Below are positions 24,429-32,889 of a stretch of DNA of 35,659 nucleotides, piece after piece. The position numbers and the translations under genes are program-made. Positions within the stretch are counted from its first letter, which is position 1. The number at the start of each line of letters is the position of its first letter. The notes beneath the pieces were generated by a model, which worked only from the letters and a program-made list of their open reading frames with translations, was not told the origin of the DNA and did no database searches. This stretch comes from Paenibacillus ginsengihumi DSM 21568 (lineage in GTDB: Bacteria > Bacillota > Bacilli > Paenibacillales > NBRC-103111): contig NZ_KB905600.1 in assembly GCF_000380965.1 (NCBI RefSeq), positions 1-35,659 of the forward strand, written 5' to 3'.

Positions 24429-24776
24429 TCATTTATTCAAAAATGACATGCAGAACAGACAATCGCCTTCCATACGCAGATGTCCGTAATACACATTGCA
24501 TATATGAAAGCCTTCGTGATAGATGCGGGCCAGGTTGTCGTACCCTTCGCCGATCGGCTCTTTAACCTGCGCTCCCGCGGCATGCTGCGGCACTGCGGCG
24601 GACACAGCCGCATCTTTCTTGAGCAGCTTCCGCAGCTGCTGGTTCTCTATGCTCAGGCGCTTGTTTTCTTCCAATATCTCAATCAGCTGCCGCTTGACTT
24701 GTCCCAGCTCGCTGTACAGCTGACCCATCTGCTCTTCCATTTGATCGATTTGTACGAAAATGTCCCTTTTATCCAC
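24429..24776 (-). CDS. yabA: Replication initiation control protein YabA
   Basis: A 115-residue negative regulator of DNA replication initiation that bridges DnaA and the DnaN clamp. Residues 1-55 form a leucine-rich coiled coil ([40 protein letters not shown]). The C-terminal 45 residues hold the zinc cluster: [20 protein letters not shown] with Cys and His ligands. An Ala/Gln-rich linker separates them. The start is GTG at 24776 with GAGGTGAA upstream. It directly follows ricT in the tmk-holB operon, exactly as in B. subtilis, near the origin it regulates. Confidence 0.95.
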   Translation of the reverse strand: MDKRDIFVQIDQMEEQMGQLYSELGQVKRQLIEILEENKRLSIENQQLRKLLKKDAAVSAAVPQHAAGAQVKEPIGEGYDNLARIYHEGFHICNVYYGHLRMEGDCLFCMSFLNK

Positions 24777-24812
24777 GCGTTCACCTCGAAATAAGGCAGC
24801 TTACGTCCTTTG

Positions 24813-25616
24813 TCAGGCCTGCTCCACCACGTCGTCCAAAGGAAGATCCATCACTTTTTTCATATCGAAGATTTGCACCTTGGCGAGCCGATCGTTCACA
24901 TTCAGCGAGACGAGGCGGCCGTTGCCGAACGGAGTGACGACCTCGGACCCGATGCGCGGCAGTTCGTCCTTGGCGCTCTCGTAATTGTCGTGCTCATACT
25001 TGAGGCAGCACATCAAGCGTCCGCACAGCCCCGAAATTTTGGTCGGATTCAGCGATAAGTTCTGATCCTTCGCCATCTTGATCGATACCGGCTCGAAATC
25101 GCCGAGGAATGAAGAGCAGCACAGAATGCGCCCGCAAGGCCCGATGCCCCCCAGCATCTTGGCCTCGTCGCGCACGCCGATCTGCCTCAGCTCGATCCGT
25201 GTGCGGAAGATGCTGGCCAAATCTTTGACCAGCTCGCGAAAGTCGACCCGTCCTTCAGCCGTAAAATAAAAAATAATTTTGTTGCGGTCGAATGTATATT
25301 CAACGTCCACCAGCTTCATCTTCAGCTGATGGTCCTTGATTTTATCCTGGCAAATCGAGAAGGCGTTCTTCGCTGCCGCCCGGTTATCCTCCACCAGCTT
25401 GGCGTCGTTCTGATCGGCGATACGAATCACTCTCTTCAGCGGCTGCACCACATCGGCTTCATCGACGGTTCTGCGGCCGATGACCACCTTGCCGTATTCG
25501 ATCCCCCGCGCGGTTTCCACGATGACTGCGTGCTCCTGCTCCACCGGCAGGTCGCTCGGATCGAAATAATATATTTTCCCCGCTTTCTTGAAGCGGACGC
25601 CCACGACTGAAAACAA
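24813..25616 (-). CDS. ricT: RicT (YaaT), RNA-maturation Y-complex subunit
   Basis: A 267-residue PSP1-domain protein (B. subtilis YaaT, 275 residues). With RicA and RicF it forms the Fe-S-containing Y-complex that supports RNase Y mRNA maturation, competence, biofilm formation and sporulation. Begins FSVVGVRFKKAGKIYYFDPSD. The Cys-rich stretch GPCGRILCCSSFLG and GLCGRLMCCLKYEHDNY supply cluster-binding cysteines. The frame is open far upstream through holB, but TTG at 25616 is the start: AAGGGGGG lies six bases before it and homology begins there. It starts two bases after the holB stop, implying tight coupling. Confidence 0.94.
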   Translation of the reverse strand: MFSVVGVRFKKAGKIYYFDPSDLPVEQEHAVIVETARGIEYGKVVIGRRTVDEADVVQPLKRVIRIADQNDAKLVEDNRAAAKNAFSICQDKIKDHQLKMKLVDVEYTFDRNKIIFYFTAEGRVDFRELVKDLASIFRTRIELRQIGVRDEAKMLGGIGPCGRILCCSSFLGDFEPVSIKMAKDQNLSLNPTKISGLCGRLMCCLKYEHDNYESAKDELPRIGSEVVTPFGNGRLVSLNVNDRLAKVQIFDMKKVMDLPLDDVVEQA

Positions 25617-25618
25617 TC

Positions 25619-26596
25619 CTAACCCCCCTTTAGCCGCATGAATAATTGTTCCAGCACCAGCTGGGCATTGGCGTGAAACCGCAACCGTTTCTGCGCCTCC
25701 ACCGCCTGCTCCAGCCCCGACATCCAGTGCTCCAGCGTATAGCGAAGCGCATGCTGCGCCATCCATTCCGCCTGGTCGGAGAAGACCAGGCCTTCGCGGT
25801 TGCCGAGTCGCAGCTGCACCATATCTTTCAGCCAAAGGATCAGCATGTCCAAAAACAGCGTGAGCCGATCGCTCAGCTCTCCCTTCGCCAGCTGCTGTTG
25901 AAGCGCCAGCAGCGCGGCCGGAAGCCTTGTCAAGCTCTCCTTGCTTAATTGTATCACTTGGCTTCTGATTTCTGCAAACCCATTTCCTTGCATGAGCTCG
26001 CGCGCGCCCCCCGTTCCAGCCGACAAGCGCACGGCCGTCTGCACCAGCGCCGGGGGAAAACCTTCCTCCAGCAGCTTCTCCGTCATGCGGCTGCGGTTCA
26101 GCGGAAGAAACGGAATCCATTGCGACCTGGAGCGTATCGTCGGCAGCAGGGCATGCCCGTTCTCCGTGATGAGGATAGCGACTACCCGCGCGGCCGGCTC
26201 CTCCAGAAACTTCAGCAGGCTGTTGGCCGCTTGGGGCGTCATTTTGTCCGCCTGCTCCAGAATGTACATCTTCAGGCCGGAAGCGCCGGCGCGGTAAGCA
26301 AACTGCTTCTGCAGCTCGCGGATTTGCTCGATCTTGATCGATGCGCCATCCGGCTCGAGCCAGTAGAGGTCGGGATGGTTGCCGTGCTCGATCTTGCGGC
26401 AATCCAGGCACTCGCCGCATGCATCGTCCGGCAGCACCTTGCAGTACAGCGCCTGAGCGAAGGCGCGGGCCATCGCCCTCCGTCCCGTTCCGTCCGGCCC
26501 GGTAAATATATAAGCATGCGAAACTTTATCGGTTCGCAAGCTGTTTTGCAGTATTCGCTTCACTCGTTCCTGACCCTCGATGGATTGAAACGGCAT
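25619..26596 (-). CDS. holB: DNA polymerase III delta-prime subunit HolB
   Basis: A 325-residue clamp-loader subunit. AAA+ fold: FQSIEGQERVKRILQNSL, a P-loop-like GPDGTGRRAM near residue 33, a zinc module with CGECLDC near residue 60, and NSLLKFLEEPA with LLPTIRSRSQ (sensor region). The usual P-loop Lys is Arg here (GTGRR), compatible with delta-prime, which need not hydrolyse ATP. The ATG at 26596 has AGAAGGGA about eleven bases upstream. It is preceded by yaaR and followed two bases later by ricT, matching B. subtilis. Confidence 0.94.
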   Translation of the reverse strand: MPFQSIEGQERVKRILQNSLRTDKVSHAYIFTGPDGTGRRAMARAFAQALYCKVLPDDACGECLDCRKIEHGNHPDLYWLEPDGASIKIEQIRELQKQFAYRAGASGLKMYILEQADKMTPQAANSLLKFLEEPAARVVAILITENGHALLPTIRSRSQWIPFLPLNRSRMTEKLLEEGFPPALVQTAVRLSAGTGGARELMQGNGFAEIRSQVIQLSKESLTRLPAALLALQQQLAKGELSDRLTLFLDMLILWLKDMVQLRLGNREGLVFSDQAEWMAQHALRYTLEHWMSGLEQAVEAQKRLRFHANAQLVLEQLFMRLKGG

Positions 26597-26637
26597 ATCG
26601 TTTCGTCCCTTCTTATCGATCCAGCTCTATCCGGCGT

Positions 26638-27084
26638 CTAGAATGCCAGGTTGATCAGCATGCCGCGGATTTCCCCGACCTTGCGCAGCAGCTCGATGCG
26701 GCCCTGCTCGGTATCCAGCAGCTCCTCGGCGAGACCGAGCAGCTCCTGGTCGATTTCCTCGAGGAGCTTGTACCGCTTGGCGCGCCCCCGGCGGTCCCAG
26801 CCTCGCGTTTCGCGAAGCCGGATGCCGCGGCGGGCCGTCTCCTCCAAATACTGCTTGACAAGCAGCTTATACTGCCGCAGCTCGCGAACGGTCATCGAGC
26901 GGTTCAGCCGTTCGGCTTGCTGGTGAATTTGCTCCAGAATGCGCTGCAGCTGCTCCTGCGATGCCCGGTCGTCATGCTGCCGCATCGTATCGGAGAACGA
27001 TTTTTGCTGCAAATGTTGCGATGGCGCATTTTCATTGCGCACGATTTCTTTGCCGAAGGGGCGCCAGCCCGGATTTATCTTCAC
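26638..27084 (-). CDS. yaaR: YaaR family protein (DUF327)
   Basis: A 148-residue, highly charged, helical protein of the YaaR/DUF327 family (B. subtilis YaaR, 146 residues), with unknown function. Predicted coiled coil at about residues 45-140 (LQRILEQIHQQAERLNRS, LKQYLEETARRGIR-like segment, KYKLLEEIDQELLGLAEEL). A TTG lies six codons upstream in the same frame, but GTG at 27084 has AAAGG nine bases before it and begins MKINPGWRP, fitting the family. It lies between darA and holB as in B. subtilis. Confidence 0.85.
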   Translation of the reverse strand: MKINPGWRPFGKEIVRNENAPSQHLQQKSFSDTMRQHDDRASQEQLQRILEQIHQQAERLNRSMTVRELRQYKLLVKQYLEETARRGIRLRETRGWDRRGRAKRYKLLEEIDQELLGLAEELLDTEQGRIELLRKVGEIRGMLINLAF

Positions 27085-27162
27085 TGTCCGATTCCTTTCC
27101 AACTCAGCATAATGTCGCTTTGTCCTGACCGTCCCGCGTTAACCTAAGACGGTCTGCCACGT

Positions 27163-27567
<405 letters not shown>

Positions 27568-27591
27568 TCATAATACATTTGACGCGGCCTG

Positions 27592-27620
27592 CAAAAATTC
27601 CTTCATTATATATAGGAATG
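27592..27620 (-). terminator. Possible weak terminator after tmk
   Basis: Minus-strand ATTCCT / AGGAAT with an AT-rich 11-base loop, followed by TTTTTGC, just past the tmk stop. The short AT stem suggests partial termination at most. Confidence 0.4.
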
Positions 27621-27627
27621 TTCTACA

Positions 27628-28266
27628 TTATACTCGCGGCGGCAGCTTATGGTTCAAACAACGGCGAATCGCTTCATAGACCTGCTCCTGAGGCAAGCTT
27701 GCATCGATCGTCACGATCCGCTCCGGATGCTGCGATGCAACCCGCCGATAGCCTTCGCGCACCTTCCGGTGGAAGTCGTCCGGCTCCAGATCGAGCCGGT
27801 TCATCTCCCGCTCCCGGTCGGCCCGAATGCGGGCCAGCCCGATCTCCGGCGCGACATCCATATAGATCGTCAAATCCGGCATCCACCGTTCAATGGCGAA
27901 GCGGTTGATTTCGCGGATCGCCTCCAGCCCGAGGCCGCGGGCAATGCCTTGATACACCAGGCTGCTATCGACGAACCGGTCGCACAGCACCACTTGCCCG
28001 GCCTCAAGGGCGGGGATGACTTTCTCCACCAGGTGCTGGCGGCGCGCTGCAGCATACAATAGCGCTTCCGTCCGGCTGTCCATGCCGGTGTTGCTCGTAT
28101 CCAAAATAATGGAGCGAATCTCTTCCGCAATCCGGATCCCGCCGGGCTCCCGCGTCGTCGTGACCGCATGGCCGCGCTGCTCCAGCCAGTCCCGCAACAT
28201 CGCGATGGCCGACGTCTTGCCTGCGCCTTCTCCGCCTTCTATCGTAATAAAGTACCCTTGTCTCAA
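27628..28266 (-). CDS. tmk: Thymidylate kinase
   Basis: A 212-residue enzyme, identical in length to B. subtilis Tmk, that phosphorylates dTMP to dTDP with ATP. P-loop GGEGAGKT at residues 11-18, [16 protein letters not shown] with the DR-x-E type signature, and [15 protein letters not shown] follow. A lid region with [11 protein letters not shown] is near residue 150. The open frame runs 31 codons further upstream, but TTG at 28266 is preceded by AGGAG and gives [14 protein letters not shown]. It follows the decarboxylase-family gene as tmk follows yaaO in B. subtilis. A candidate sigma-A promoter lies upstream. Confidence 0.95.
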   Translation of the reverse strand: MRQGYFITIEGGEGAGKTSAIAMLRDWLEQRGHAVTTTREPGGIRIAEEIRSIILDTSNTGMDSRTEALLYAAARRQHLVEKVIPALEAGQVVLCDRFVDSSLVYQGIARGLGLEAIREINRFAIERWMPDLTIYMDVAPEIGLARIRADREREMNRLDLEPDDFHRKVREGYRRVASQHPERIVTIDASLPQEQVYEAIRRCLNHKLPPRV

Positions 28267-28312
28267 ATCGTTCGGACTCCTGCCATGATAATTCTTTGTA
28301 TTTGTTACACTA

Positions 28313-28342
28313 TACCATAATTGAAAAGGCGATGTCTTCCGC
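28313..28342 (-). promoter_or_regulatory. Candidate promoter of tmk
   Basis: Minus-strand AAGACA, about 18 bases, then TATAGT. The -10 is good; the -35 is weak. It lies in the 100-base gap before tmk. Confidence 0.35.
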
Positions 28343-28368
28343 TTTCCCGATCCATGCATGCATCACGC

Positions 28369-29871
28369 TCACACCGGCGCCCGCCCGCTGACCGGCACGG
28401 TCCGCTCCTTCGCCACATCATGCCCGTGAAACCGGCAGCCGCTGTCCGCCAGCCGCGCCAACAATTCCGCGACCGGCCGGGTAATCGTCTCGCCCGGGTA
28501 CAGCAGCGGAATGCCGGGCGGATAAGGCACGATCATTTGCGCGGCTGTATAGCCCTCGCATTCGGCAACGGACACCCAGCGCTCCGGCGCCTGAGAGGCC
28601 AGGCTCAGATCGAAGGCCACCGGCGCGGACATCGCCGCCATATCCGGCAGGAGCCGAAGAGGCGCCTCGGCGGGGCCGGAAGGGTTACAGGCGGAGGCGC
28701 TGCCAGACGGCAGCCGGCCGTCGATCCCGCGCAGGGCTGCGGCCAACCGCTCGATATCGGCTTCCCGGCTTCCCGGGCCGAGCACGAGCAGCACATGCGC
28801 CGGGTCGGCCAGCTCCGGGAAGCAGCCGGCCTGCTCCAGCTCCGCCTTCAGCCTGTATCCGTCCCCCGTTCCCGCTCTGTCGTATATCAGAATCTTTAAC
28901 GGATCATACGTGCAATCGGCCGGAAACGGCGACTCGGCTTCTGCCGCATGAAGACAGCGCAGACGCGATAGCGAACCGATTCGCTTTCTGAGCAATCCGG
29001 CGGCGGAGAGCGCTTGGCCCAGCAAGGCCTCTCCCTGCAGCGCCATCTGCCGCCGCGCCACATCCAGGCTGGCCAGCAGCGGGTACGATGGGCTCGAGCT
29101 TTGCAGCATGGCCAGCAGCCGCTTGAGCGCGCTGCGCGGCATGCGCGGCCCCTGCACGTGGAGCATGGCCGTCATCGTCATCGACGTCAACATTTTGTGC
29201 GTCGACTGCACGGCCGCATCGGCGCCCGACGCCATGGCGCTTGCGGGGAGCTCGCGGTGCAGGCCGAAGTGCGCGCCGTGCGCTTCGTCCACCAGCAGCA
29301 CCTTCCCGTGCTGGTGCAGCAAATCCGCGATCGGCTTCAGATCGACGCCGATGCCATAATACGAAGGGTTCGTCATGAGCAGCCCCTTCGCTTCCGGGTA
29401 TGTCTTCAAGGCTTCGGCGATATCTTCCACCGCCAGGCCGCAAGCGACTCCCCGCGGGCCGATGCGCGGCATCAGGAACACGGCCTTCGCGCCGGCCAGC
29501 ATCAGAGCGTGAATCACCGATTTATGGGCATCTCTTTGCACGAGCAGCACGTCGCCGCGACTGCAAACCGACAAGATCATGGCCAGATTGCCGACAGTGC
29601 TGCCGCCGATCAGAAACATCGTCTCTTCCGCTCCAAAACAGCGCGCCGCCAATCGCTGAGCCTCCAGAATCGCTTCCTCCGGCTGGTGCAAATCGTCCAG
29701 TCCCGGTATTTCGGTCAGATCGATGCTCATGATATCCCGGAACAGCCCGGAAGCTGCCGGGTCGAGCCCGCGGCCCGATTTGTGCCCCGGCACGTGAAAG
29801 CTGGCCGGAGCCCGCTCCCGGTGGCGGACAAGCTGTTCATACAAGGGCGCCCTTCGCTGCCCGTCTGTCAT
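28369..29871 (-). CDS. Orn/Lys/Arg decarboxylase-family PLP enzyme (YaaO-like)
   Basis: A 500-residue fold-type I PLP enzyme resembling YaaO and the basic amino acid decarboxylases that make cadaverine or agmatine. Visible: FHVPGHKSGRGL near residue 25, GSTVGNLAMI, TNPSYYGIGVDL, VDEAHGAHFG with the PLP-binding Asp near 195, and STHKMLTSMT with the Schiff-base Lys near 226. A C-terminal domain ends with PYPPGIPLLYPGE, a family signature. An ATG seven codons upstream is open, but 29871 has GGGAGGTG seven bases before it. Substrate (Lys, Arg or Orn) cannot be read from sequence. Position next to tmk matches yaaO. Confidence 0.88.
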   Translation of the reverse strand: MTDGQRRAPLYEQLVRHRERAPASFHVPGHKSGRGLDPAASGLFRDIMSIDLTEIPGLDDLHQPEEAILEAQRLAARCFGAEETMFLIGGSTVGNLAMILSVCSRGDVLLVQRDAHKSVIHALMLAGAKAVFLMPRIGPRGVACGLAVEDIAEALKTYPEAKGLLMTNPSYYGIGVDLKPIADLLHQHGKVLLVDEAHGAHFGLHRELPASAMASGADAAVQSTHKMLTSMTMTAMLHVQGPRMPRSALKRLLAMLQSSSPSYPLLASLDVARRQMALQGEALLGQALSAAGLLRKRIGSLSRLRCLHAAEAESPFPADCTYDPLKILIYDRAGTGDGYRLKAELEQAGCFPELADPAHVLLVLGPGSREADIERLAAALRGIDGRLPSGSASACNPSGPAEAPLRLLPDMAAMSAPVAFDLSLASQAPERWVSVAECEGYTAAQMIVPYPPGIPLLYPGETITRPVAELLARLADSGCRFHGHDVAKERTVPVSGRAPV

Positions 29872-29918
29872 CTCCCGGCACCTCCCGTGCATTTCTCGTC
29901 TAACCGTATTGTAACAAA

Positions 29919-29957
29919 CAAAAAAACCTCCTCCAACTGCCCGTTGGAATGGAGGCC
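29919..29957 (-). terminator. gin terminator
   Basis: Minus-strand CCTCC-CCAAC / GTTGG-GGAGG hairpin (small bulge, five-base loop) followed by TTTTTTTG, in the gap after gin. Confidence 0.85.
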
Positions 29958-30009
29958 CCGTATTTCGCCAAAAGGATGCGCGGCAAGCGGTAAAGGATGG
30001 ACTTTCTGC

Positions 30010-30213
30010 CTACCCCTCTTTTTTGTAAAAGATTCGCTTCATTCGATGTATAAAGAACGGATATTTGGCGTCCCGGACGTCCGTCTTGACCATTTCCGTC
30101 TCGCAATCCTCGCAAATAAATTCCGATACGATCATAATGCCTTCTTCCTTCTGCCGTCCGCAAATAATGCAATGGTGAGTCAGCTCATGCTGTTGCTGCA
30201 GCGCTTCGCTCAT
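30010..30213 (-). CDS. gin: Anti-sigma-G factor Gin (CsfB)
   Basis: A 67-residue zinc-ribbon protein (B. subtilis Gin, 64 residues) that holds sigma-G inactive early in the forespore and also acts on sigma-E. Four cysteines in CxxC pairs: Cys15/Cys18 (HCIICGRQKEEGI) and Cys34/Cys37 (FICEDCETEMVKTDV), then a basic Tyr/Phe-rich helix PFFIHRMKRIFYKK. A GTG lies three codons upstream, but ATG 30213 has AGAGGTG six bases before it. A fully consensus sigma-F promoter candidate precedes it, matching the known sigma-F dependence. It lies beside the decarboxylase gene; xpaC and yaaN, which separate them in B. subtilis, are absent. Confidence 0.9.
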   Translation of the reverse strand: MSEALQQQHELTHHCIICGRQKEEGIMIVSEFICEDCETEMVKTDVRDAKYPFFIHRMKRIFYKKEG

Positions 30214-30241
30214 CCGAATCACCTCTATTCTTGTTTTCTAC

Positions 30242-30271
30242 CAGTATGTCCCGATTCTCTCAAACGTATAC
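30242..30271 (-). promoter_or_regulatory. Sigma-F promoter of gin
   Basis: Minus strand GTATA (30271-30267), 15-base spacer, GGACATACTG (30251-30242). The -35 matches GYWTA fully and the -10 matches GGNRAHAHTR at nine of ten positions, with the same C-for-R deviation seen at fin. Confidence 0.75.
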
Positions 30272-30396
30272 GCTGGGTACTATATTTTTATGTAGAAAAC
30301 GCCTTTGCGGTGACAGCGCTCATTTATTTTCGCCTCTTTTCCGATATAATAGATGTTACCCTGCCCGAATCTTGAAAATAAGCGAGGACTTGGATC

Positions 30397-30924
30397 GTGG
30401 CCACTATGACCCGAAAGCGGCTGTCCGCCAATTCGACGATCTATCATTATACGCTGCTGCAGCGTATCCGTTATCATCCGAAGCTGCTGGCGCTGTACTG
30501 GATTTTTCCCGCCGGATGGTGGATATGGGACTTGTTTCGACTGAGGCTGTGGTATGTACCGCTCAGCCTCGCCCTCATCGTCCTGCTGCATGCCGCTTTA
30601 TTGTATATTTTGCATAAAGTGAAGGAACGCCGCAGCCTGACCGGCTGGAAGTGGCATTATCAGCTGCCTTGGCTCGGCTGGATTGCCGGCACGCATATCG
30701 CCATGGACCGCATGCTGCGTCTCCACTGGCAGCTGTTGGGCATTGCGCTGGCCATCATCGGCTGCTTCTTCCCTTGGATTGACCACGAGCTGATTGCCCG
30801 CCTGGTCATGGTCCACTTATGGATTCTTGCGCCGCGATTTTGGATTTTGTTCCGAATGCGAGCCCACCGGCATGTAGGGTACTTGAAAATCAACGAGAGC
30901 GATACCTCGTGCTATGCGCAATGA
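30397..30924 (+). CDS. Unknown Trp-rich membrane protein
   Basis: A 175-residue protein I do not recognise. It has at least four hydrophobic segments: about residues 30-48 (LLALYWIFPAGWWIWDLF), 50-72 (LWYVPLSLALIVLLHAALLY), 108-128 (HWQLLGIALAIIGCFFPW), and 132-150 (LIARLVMVHLWILAPRFW), with many Trp, Leu and His residues and basic loops between. This points to a small integral membrane protein. GTG 30397 is chosen because GCGAGG lies nine bases upstream; an ATG three codons later is further from any ribosome site. A plus-strand TATAAT (30345-30350) lacks a convincing -35. It is divergent from gin and convergent with the ABC operon. No neighbour suggests a function. Confidence 0.75.
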   Translation: MATMTRKRLSANSTIYHYTLLQRIRYHPKLLALYWIFPAGWWIWDLFRLRLWYVPLSLALIVLLHAALLYILHKVKERRSLTGWKWHYQLPWLGWIAGTHIAMDRMLRLHWQLLGIALAIIGCFFPWIDHELIARLVMVHLWILAPRFWILFRMRAHRHVGYLKINESDTSCYAQ

Positions 30925-30968
30925 TGCCGCTTTGTCCGCCCTTTTGCCTTTTGGCCTTCAACAAGATG

Positions 30969-31000
30969 AAAGACGCCGCTCGTCCAGCGGCGTCTAGCCC
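30969..31000 (-). terminator. Terminator of the MarR-ABC operon
   Basis: A perfect 10-pair stem AGACGCCGCT / AGCGGCGTCT with a five-base loop, followed on the minus strand by TTTCATCTT. It starts a few bases past the exporter stop and lies between convergent genes, so it may also stop plus-strand transcripts weakly. Confidence 0.75.
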
Positions 31001-31002
31001 AC

Positions 31003-32889
31003 TCAGATCGCTTCCTGCACATTCGGCGATTGGAATTGGCTGTTGTACAGGTCCGCATAAAATCCGCCTTGCTGCAGAAGCTCCTCATGCGTCCCCTGCT
31101 CGATGACACTGCCCTTGTTCATGACGAGAATCATATCCGCATTGCGGATCGTCGACAAACGGTGGGCGATCACGAAGCTGGTTCGCCCTTCCATGAGACG
31201 CGCCATCGCCTCCTGGATATGAACCTCCGTCCGCGTGTCAACGCTGCTGGTCGCTTCGTCCAAAATAAGGATCGACGGATCGGCCAGCACTGCGCGCGCA
31301 ATCGTCAGCAGCTGCTTCTGGCCTTGAGACAGGTTGCTCCCCTCTTCATTCAGAATCGTATCGTACCCTTCCGGCAGCGTGCGAATGAAATGGTCCGCAT
31401 GCGCGGCGACGGCCGCCTGCACGATCTCCTCCTCCGTCGCATTTTCCCGGCCATAGGCGATGTTGTCGCGAATCGTTCCGTTGAACAGCCACGTATCCTG
31501 CAGCACCATCCCGAACAGGCTGCGCAGCTCGCCGCGCTTCATATCGCGAATATCGCGGCCGTCGATCGCAATGCTGCCGCCGTTAATTTCATAGAATCGC
31601 ATCAGCAGATTGACAAGGGTCGTCTTGCCGGCGCCGGTCGGACCGACGATCGCGACCATTTGGCCCGGTTTCACATCGATATTCAGATCGTCCATCAGAA
31701 GGGCATCTTCCGTATAGCCGAACCGCACGTGACGGAACGCCACCGCTCCCCGCGGCTTCTCTAGCCCAATTCCATGATCGGCTTCGCGTTCCTCTTCCTG
31801 TTCGTCCAGCAGTTCAAACACCCGTTCGGCCGACGCGACGGTCGATTGAATAATATTGGCAATATTCGCCGCCTGGGTAATCGGCATGGAGAATTGCCGG
31901 GCATATTGGATGAACGCCTGCACGTCGCCGATCGCGATGCGCTGCCAGGCGACAAGCAGGCCGCCCACCACGCAAATGAGCATATAACCGACATTGCCGA
32001 TGAAGCTCATGAGCGGCATCATAATCCCCGAGACAAACTGCGCGCGCCAGCCTGAATCGTACAGTTGTTCGTTAATCTCGTTGAACCTCCGAATGGAGTT
32101 CTTCTCCCTTCCGAACACCTTGACGATTTGATGGCCTGCGTACATTTCCTCGACATGGCCGTTCAACTCGCCCAGCGAGCGCTGCTGGCCTATGAAATAG
32201 CCTTGGGAGCGCTTGGCGATTCTGGCCGTGACGATCCCGCTTAGCGGCAAAGTCACGATGCAGATCAGCGTCAGCAGCGGGCTGATCGTCAGCATCATGA
32301 CAATGACGCCGATAATGGTCGTGACGGAAGTCATTAACTGCGTCAGACTTTGCTGCATCGTATTGCTGATATTGTCCACATCGTTCGTAATGCGGCTGAG
32401 CGTCTCGCCGTGCGTGCGAGAGTCGAAATATTTCAGCGGCAACCGGGACAGCTTGTCGTTCACATCGCGGCGCATATTGTATACGGTCTTCTGCGCTACG
32501 CCGGCCATCACATACTGCTGAAAAAAGCCGAATACCGAGCTGAACAAATATAACACGATCAACGTTACGACAATGCTCCAAATATAATCAAAATCGATGC
32601 CGGTTCCTTGGGCGCCTCCCATCCGTGCCATTACGCCTCTGAACAGCTCTGTCGTGGCAAGCCCCATAATCTTCGGGCCGAGAATGGAGAACGCGGTGCT
32701 GAGAACCGCCATGACGAACACGGCGATCAATGAATATTTATGCGGCTTCAAATAGGCCAGCAGCCGTTTCAGCGTGCCTTTGAAATCCTTCGCCTTCTCG
32801 GCCGGCATGCCGGATGGCCCGCCCATCGGGCCGCCGCCGTGTCTCGGGCCTTGCCGCCTATGCGAAGCTTGCTCGTGTCGTCCGTTCAT
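31003..32889 (-). CDS. ABC exporter half-transporter, consensus-site subunit
   Basis: A 628-residue type IV (TMD-NBD) exporter subunit with six predicted transmembrane helices (residues about 55-340) followed by the ATPase domain. Walker A GPTGAGKTT near 415-423, Q-loop VLQDTWLFNG, Walker B ILILDEATSSVD with the catalytic Glu, and switch His in AHRLSTI are canonical. Its signature is LSQGQ, where the second Gly of LSGGQ is replaced. A Gly/His/Arg/Pro-rich N-terminal tail of about 30 residues is probably cytosolic and disordered. Its ATG overlaps the stop of the partner gene by four bases (ATGA), so the two are coupled and likely form a heterodimer of the BmrCD or TM287/288 kind. Substrate is unknown; multidrug export is plausible given the MarR gene. 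Confidence 0.9.
   Translation of the reverse strand: MNGRHEQASHRRQGPRHGGGPMGGPSGMPAEKAKDFKGTLKRLLAYLKPHKYSLIAVFVMAVLSTAFSILGPKIMGLATTELFRGVMARMGGAQGTGIDFDYIWSIVVTLIVLYLFSSVFGFFQQYVMAGVAQKTVYNMRRDVNDKLSRLPLKYFDSRTHGETLSRITNDVDNISNTMQQSLTQLMTSVTTIIGVIVMMLTISPLLTLICIVTLPLSGIVTARIAKRSQGYFIGQQRSLGELNGHVEEMYAGHQIVKVFGREKNSIRRFNEINEQLYDSGWRAQFVSGIMMPLMSFIGNVGYMLICVVGGLLVAWQRIAIGDVQAFIQYARQFSMPITQAANIANIIQSTVASAERVFELLDEQEEEREADHGIGLEKPRGAVAFRHVRFGYTEDALLMDDLNIDVKPGQMVAIVGPTGAGKTTLVNLLMRFYEINGGSIAIDGRDIRDMKRGELRSLFGMVLQDTWLFNGTIRDNIAYGRENATEEEIVQAAVAAHADHFIRTLPEGYDTILNEEGSNLSQGQKQLLTIARAVLADPSILILDEATSSVDTRTEVHIQEAMARLMEGRTSFVIAHRLSTIRNADMILVMNKGSVIEQGTHEELLQQGGFYADLYNSQFQSPNVQEAI

Noticed and set aside
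25617..26420. N-terminal extension of the RicT frame through holB
   Set aside because: The added sequence is an out-of-frame reading of holB. The TTG at 25616 with a strong ribosome site starts at the conserved protein.
29014..30375. 453-codon plus-strand frame opposite the decarboxylase-family gene and gin
   Set aside because: It crosses the gin terminator and two real genes; no domain or ribosome site.
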